From: Serripes groenlandicus
Lineage: Eukaryota > Mollusca > Bivalvia > Cardiida > Cardiidae
Direction of reading: 5' to 3'
NCBI GenBank assembly: GCA_031761405.1
Contig: JASEVX010000003.1
Coordinates: 15,242,973-15,306,972 of the forward strand
Length of the DNA: 64,000 bases
Shown here: positions 59,575 to 64,000 of the stretch, one piece after another
Numbering within the stretch: the stretch's first letter is position 1
Layout of the letters: every line of letters begins with the position of its first letter
Translations under genes and position numbers: made by a program
Notes under the pieces: generated by a model
The model's input: the letters and a program-made list of their open reading frames with translations, nothing else
What the model was told of the DNA's origin: nothing
The model's database searches: none

Positions 59575-60430
59575 TACATGTAAGCAAGTTATAAGAAACA
59601 AATATGGAAACTGATTGTAAATGCACGTGTAATTTTGGAATCAACACATTTTATTTACGAAAACATACAAACGTGTTACGTTTTACAGGAACATCTAGTA
59701 GTCCAGCTACTCAAAGGAATGATCTGAATGTCTGTTTTCAAATGATTGAATGCAACATTATGTCATTTTATTCAAACGTTTTATACTTGTGCAGTTTTCT
59801 GCAAAAGCCTTTAAATGCCTTTGGTAGCGAAGTGGTTAATACAATGATAACAATGGCAAGCGTGATAACGTAATAATTATAGTAGTAAGTAATAAGGAAA
59901 CACATATGAGCCGTCCCGCGAGAAAAACCAACATAATGGCATCTGCGTAATGTATGGACCAGATCAGCCTGCGCTGTCCGCGCAGACTGATCCGGCCGAC
60001 ACATTCCGTCTTAGGGGGATAGATATATAGAGTAGTGATTCCCGAAACAGAAAATCCATAGGAGGCGAAAAGTGATAGCCGGATTAGCCTGCGCGGCATG
60101 CTTATGCTGATCCGGGTTGACACTTTACGCAGATACCACAATGTTGGTTTTCCCGCGAGTCGGCTCATATGGAAAGTGATAGTAAGAGAACATGTAAATT
60201 CGGAAGTGTAAATGATACCACATTTTATATACGAGTACATACAAACGTGTTTACAGGGAATTCTAGTAGTACAGCTATTCATAAAAAAGTTCCGTTTGTC
60301 TGTTTTCAAATGCCAACTTTTTTAAACGTTTTGTGCTTTTACTGTTTTCTACAAGAGCATTTAGTTGTATTTGGCAGCGAAATGGTTAATACAACGATAA
60401 CACTTTTGTATTTGGTAAATATATAAGACA
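59575..60430 (+). repeat. diverged tandem duplication of about 300 bp carrying two similar frames
   Basis: 59604-59873 (89 codons) and 60169-60426 (85 codons) are open plus-strand frames and clearly related: METDCKCTCNFG against MESDSKRTCKFG, then HTNV, TG.SSS.A, VCFQM, FLQ and FGSE.VNT.IT in the same order. They lie antisense in the MMP intron between 59292 and 60475. A family A MITE (59908-60166) separates them, inserted right at the second ATG. I recognise no protein family. It may be a duplicated intron segment open by chance, or a small unknown gene pair. Confidence 0.5.
59908..60166. mobile_element. GAGCC-type MITE (family A) at an ATG
   Basis: GAGCCGTCCCGCGAG and CCCGCGAGTCGGCTC termini. 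ATAT duplicated at 59904-59907 and 60167-60170, so the T-ATG of the following open frame is part of the duplication. Confidence 0.9.
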
Positions 60431-60474
60431 CTTATGAAATATAGGAATTGCAAAAGATACACTTGAAAAAATAC

Positions 60475-60560
60475 CTGACAGCATGGTCTCGGTCCACTTG
60501 GGAATGTGTTAAGTCTTCTTCAACTCTTCTCGATAAATATCCATATCTTTCCAGATATTC
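60475..60560 (-). CDS. MMP exon: propeptide
   Basis: 86-bp minus-strand exon, acceptor TGTTTTACAG, donor GTCAG/GTATTT. In phase 0 it reads EYLERYGYLSRRVEEDL, matching the 'YL..YGYL' start of MMP propeptides, and ends DHAV(R) in phase 2, as exon 59153-59292 needs. The signal-peptide exon should lie at higher coordinates; I could not identify it in 60.6-64 kb. Confidence 0.85.
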
Positions 60561-62531
60561 CTGTAAAACACCATAACAAATACGATGTGTAGGAACAATG
60601 AATGTTTAGGATGTGCAAAACTGTTAAATCATTATCCTGATTATTGTAACGTAAAGTTAATTTAGTTAGTATACTACTCTCGTTCCCACACGCAAGTTTC
60701 TTGTTCCCACAAGATAGTTTCTCTAAGGAAAAAAAAACTACCATGTCGTGTCTGTGCCACCGTAACTTTCTTTGTTATAATTGTATTAAAAGACGAGGAA
60801 CGGTGAAGATTAGAAGGTGCGATTGACAATTCCCACGTCGCAAAGTGCCGAAAGTCGATTTGGAAAACTTTTTTATTTTCGCCCTGTGCTGTATCGTAAC
60901 CGGATATGAAAATAAGCTCACATAATTTTCATGTACACGTATGTCTGAAAATAGCCCAATTCCTGTAGACATTCGCTTGTCCGTTTTATCATCTGACATC
61001 TGTTAATTATTTAAAATGGGTGGCATAAGAAGGAAAATAAAAAATAAAAAATGAAGGACTTCGGAGACTTCGTACATATATTTAGAGACATATATATACA
61101 TTATGTATTTCTTTTTAGGTCTCTGATATAGTGTACAAGTGTATCACCGTTATTGTATGTATACACTATTTAGGCTCATTTCAGGACTTAGAAGACAAAA
61201 GTGGTTAAGTGATGTTAAAACTGCTTTCAAACTTAAGTGTGTACAATTATTTGTATTGATGATATTATGTATACAAGTTTTATTATTGAAAGAATGAAGA
61301 AATACAATGTATATTTATAAATGAATTTTCCAGATTTTGTCTATACTTAGATGGAGCATATGCATGATGCTTTACCAAAAATGTTATTCAATTAACTCAC
61401 AAAACGATATGTATATTTGTATCAAGTTTGTGTACGCTATGTTATAATTTGTCTAGTGAATCCATGTCTAACTGACACTCTGCCTTGGCGTCATTTATAA
61501 AGTTATATTGACATAAAAGTAGTGAGGCTTCACTGTTTCTAGGTCTAAATTACATGTATATGGTCAGTTAAGACTGGCGAGACTGCATACTATGATAAAT
61601 AGCCTCCTCTGAGTCTTCACTTGATACAGATGCAGATCAATAATTGCAAAGTATCTATTATAAACGGACTATTTTATTATTAAAATCATAGCATACGTAT
61701 ATATTGATAAAAAATGGTTTTGTGCAGACATGTATACACAGTAACTGTATGTATTTTTGTTTCGTTTCAGATCATGAAAATGTTGACAGATTATAATGCA
61801 GAATACGCAACATTACTTGTGAAGAAGATTCATAATGTCAGTGTATGGGACATTTTTACAACCAACCTTTATGTATTGGAAAAGTTGAGGTATATTAACT
61901 GTTATTTCCAGTTTCGTTTTTAGTTGAATCAGAGAAATAAAAGACAAATGGCAAGTCGTGGACGCAACAAAACGGGTAGAAAACAAAAACAAAACGACGT
62001 TAATGACATTCTTCAAAGCTGGTAACAGCAGCGAGTCGTTGTGACAAGTATTCTGAATGAAAGTGTTTATTCTGTAAAGGTAACTCGGAAAACAATAACG
62101 GAATGGAAGGACAAATATCTAGACTAGATGTAAACGACACAAATACGAATCAAGGATGCACAATGTGATCTGTTTTTGTTTACTATAATACAGGAAGATA
62201 ACTGTGTAATTAACTAATTACTATGAACAAGACATTCAAGTAAATCATTGAGCTATATTTACATTCGCCTAGTCCTTTGTATAGAAAGAACTTGACGTTC
62301 ATTTTGCATGAACCGGTCGACCTTTCATGACCTCTGTAGGAATTATGACGTCATTGTTTATTTCAATAGCGCGATGTCATTTAACCAAGGATATACGACG
62401 TTACAAATATCAGCTATTTATTTAAACAAACGTATGTTGTCGGTTAAATTTCTTTATTGTTATTAAAGACTTGTTTGCGAACACTTTTAGGTCGAAAAAA
62501 ATAAAGTAATGAAAAGGGAAAAATGTAAATA
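60561..62531. other. unassigned, AT-rich
   Basis: Expected to hold the 5' end of the MMP gene or its promoter. Minus-strand frames at 60520-60744 and 60775-60999 show no signal peptide I would trust. A plus-strand frame 61771-61888 has splice-like borders (tttcgtttcag before, gtatat after) but no known domain. Confidence 0.4.
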
Positions 62532-62691
62532 TAAGGATTGACTGTTATTTTTCGTGCGTTCATGCAGTATGAACGCTCGGCCGCGATTTTTTCAAATTTT
62601 CCAAGAAGCGCTAGCGCGCTTCATGGATTTGCAAAATGGCGGCCGATCGTTCATACTGCATGAACGCACGAAAAATAACAGTCAATCCTTA
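62532..62691. mobile_element. long palindrome (TAAGGATTGACTG ends)
   Basis: Arms of about 43 bases match almost perfectly: taaggattgactgttatttt...cagtatgaacg and cgttcatactg...aaaataacagtcaatcctta. The centre also pairs (ggccgcgatt; aatggcggcc) around gcgctagcgcgc. Probably a foldback or MITE element. No coding capacity. Confidence 0.85.
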
Positions 62692-62849
62692 AATAATACA
62701 GAGATGACACTTGTACATGATAACTAACATTAAGTAGATCATTTTGAACTACATATTGTGTCACACAGGGGGATCATTTGTTTTGTTAAATGACCCAAGA
62801 TGTAAAATTTAAAAGTAAAACTGTAAGTTTACTAGCATTTGTCAACAGT

Positions 62850-62985
62850 AAGAGGCATGAGTAAAAAGCATTGTGACAAAAGGAGAAATTGCTCGTATGG
62901 AGCAATTTCTTCCTCTGCTTCCATGTTTTCAAAAAACCGTCTGCTGCAGAGGCGTCAGAAAGTGTCTATTTGAGGCAAAGGGTGA
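62850..62985. mobile_element. family B MITE, degenerate
   Basis: aaaggagaaattgctcgtatggagcaatttct hairpin, then accgtctgctgcagaggcg and gaggcaaaggg. Outer ends are partly lost. Confidence 0.7.
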
Positions 62986-62994
62986 TTGAAATAT

Positions 62995-63895
62995 TATAAT
63001 TAGCTCCACTGGCTGAAAGCCAGTCAAGCTTATGTCATGGCGAATTGTTTGTCGTGCGTGTGTGCATGCGTTAACTTTTTGCTTCAAACGACTTCTCCTC
63101 CCTAACCACTTGGCCAATTGGAATGAAACTTCCTAGGAAGCATCCTCTTAATGTCCTCTCCTAAATTCCTTCAAATTTTGGATCCATGCAAAATTCGAAT
63201 TTCCATGGCAACCGAAAGAGAAAAATAGTGAAAACTTAAAAAAAATCTTCTCCGACGAAAGTGTCCGGCCAATTTTCAAATAATTTTGTAGAAATGTTCC
63301 TTGGGTGACCCTCTATCAGATTCCTTCAAGCCAAGATGATTGGACGAAAAGCATGGTCGCCAGTGGGGGCGGGGGGGGGGGGGGGGGGGGAGTAGGGGGG
63401 GGGGGGGGGGGGTTGCTATATGGCTATAATGAAAACTTAAAATATCTTTACCTCATAAAGTGTTTGGCAAATTTTCAAATAATTTTGTAGAAATGTTCTT
63501 TGAGCGATCCTCTATCAGATTCCTCCAAGCCATGTTGATTAGTCGAAAAACATGGCCGTCAGAGGGTGGGGCTATTTTACCTTATCTTCTCCTCCGAAAG
63601 TGTCAGGCTGATTTTCAAATAATTTTGTTGAATGGTCGAAAACTATGGCTGCCAGGGGGCGGGGCTATTTTGCCTTATATGGCTATAGTGAAAACTTAAA
63701 AAGTCTTTTCTCCGAAATTTTCGGGCTGATTGTCAAATAATTTTGTAGAAATGTTCCTAGGATGGTCCTCCATCAGATTCCTTCAACAATGTTGATTGGT
63801 CAAAAACCAGGGGGCGGGGCTGTTTGGAGATTTAATTGTTGCCTAATGGCCGTGGAGCGATACTGGCCGTCTTGGGCCTCTTCGTTTTTAAATCT
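62995..63895. repeat. dispersed repeat with internal about 170-bp tandem units
   Basis: Starts tagctccactggctgaaagccagtcaagc (a small inverted repeat) and contains at least three versions of attttcaaataattttgtag + aaatgttc and ctatcagattcctt. It ends near cgtggagcgatactggccgtcttgggcctc. Structure parallels the 16277-17445 repeat. Confidence 0.7.
63366..63411. repeat. poly-G tract
   Basis: Almost pure G run broken by one 'agta' interruption, inside the dispersed repeat. A likely site of sequencing or assembly length error and a potential G-quadruplex former. Confidence 0.9.
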
Positions 63896-64000
63896 GATCA
63901 AAGCTTTCTCTGTCTAGATTCCAGAGAGTACTGGTACATGTACATAAGAAGAATTAATTTCACAATGAAATTATTGATCACAAAAGGAAAAAGCACATTA

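Noticed and set aside
61771..61888. Possible plus-strand exon (IMKMLTDYNAEY...)
   Set aside because: Splice-like borders and an open frame, but no known domain and no second exon. Left as unassigned.

Overview
The window looks like gene-poor, repeat-dominated DNA from a bivalve mollusc. A dreissenid mussel is my best guess. This rests on tRNA-derived SINEs with (AATC)n tails, a 'GCTCACCT...AGGTGAGCT'-bounded repeat, and very abundant short inverted-repeat elements of kinds I associate with bivalves. It is an inference from repeat style, not a species identification. There are no bacterial-type operons. Genes appear as small exons with GT/AG borders.

Main gene: a matrix metalloproteinase (MMP) lies on the minus strand between about 60.6 kb and 41.9 kb. 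I could follow nine exons: propeptide (60475-60560), cysteine switch PRCG (59153-59292), two catalytic exons (51315-51460 and 50140-50385, the latter with HELGHSLGLIHS), a hinge exon (48483-48863) and four hemopexin exons (45769-45960, 45121-45263, 43641-43789, 41896-41984). Every junction between consecutive visible exons is phase-compatible and restores family motifs. One exon between 59153 and 51460 was not found, nor were the signal-peptide exon and the 3' end. The hinge exon contains a 27-bp coding minisatellite that makes nine 9-residue repeats rich in N-glycosylation sequons. After the last visible exon the gene runs into about 12 kb of satellite DNA whose edge is only 15 bp from the splice donor.

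Second gene signal: on the plus strand an exon at 24904-25029 encodes a Cys-x-Cys peptide resembling the N-terminus of TIMP, the MMP inhibitor family. The 2.5 kb just upstream is an 88-bp tandem array in which each unit repeats the splice acceptor and first part of this exon.

Layout: 1-8673, 48-bp satellite; 8.7-11.3 kb, SINE pieces and unique DNA; 11.3-13.2 kb, 91-bp satellite; 13.2-22.3 kb, MITEs, microsatellites and older dispersed repeats; 22.3-25.0 kb, 88-bp array and TIMP-like exon; 25-29.5 kb, inverted-repeat elements; 29.7-39.2 kb, 50-bp satellite; 39.2-41.9 kb, 56-bp satellite; 41.9-60.6 kb, the MMP gene with introns full of MITEs, SINEs, minisatellites and a broken PIF/Harbinger transposon inserted in a SINE; 60.6-64 kb, mostly unassigned, with a long palindrome and a dispersed repeat.

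The 48-bp and 50-bp satellites match the same internal segment of the resident SINE. One edge of each array runs colinearly into the rest of a SINE, so both probably arose by tandem expansion inside SINE copies. At least six inverted-repeat element families are visible, several with clear target-site duplications.
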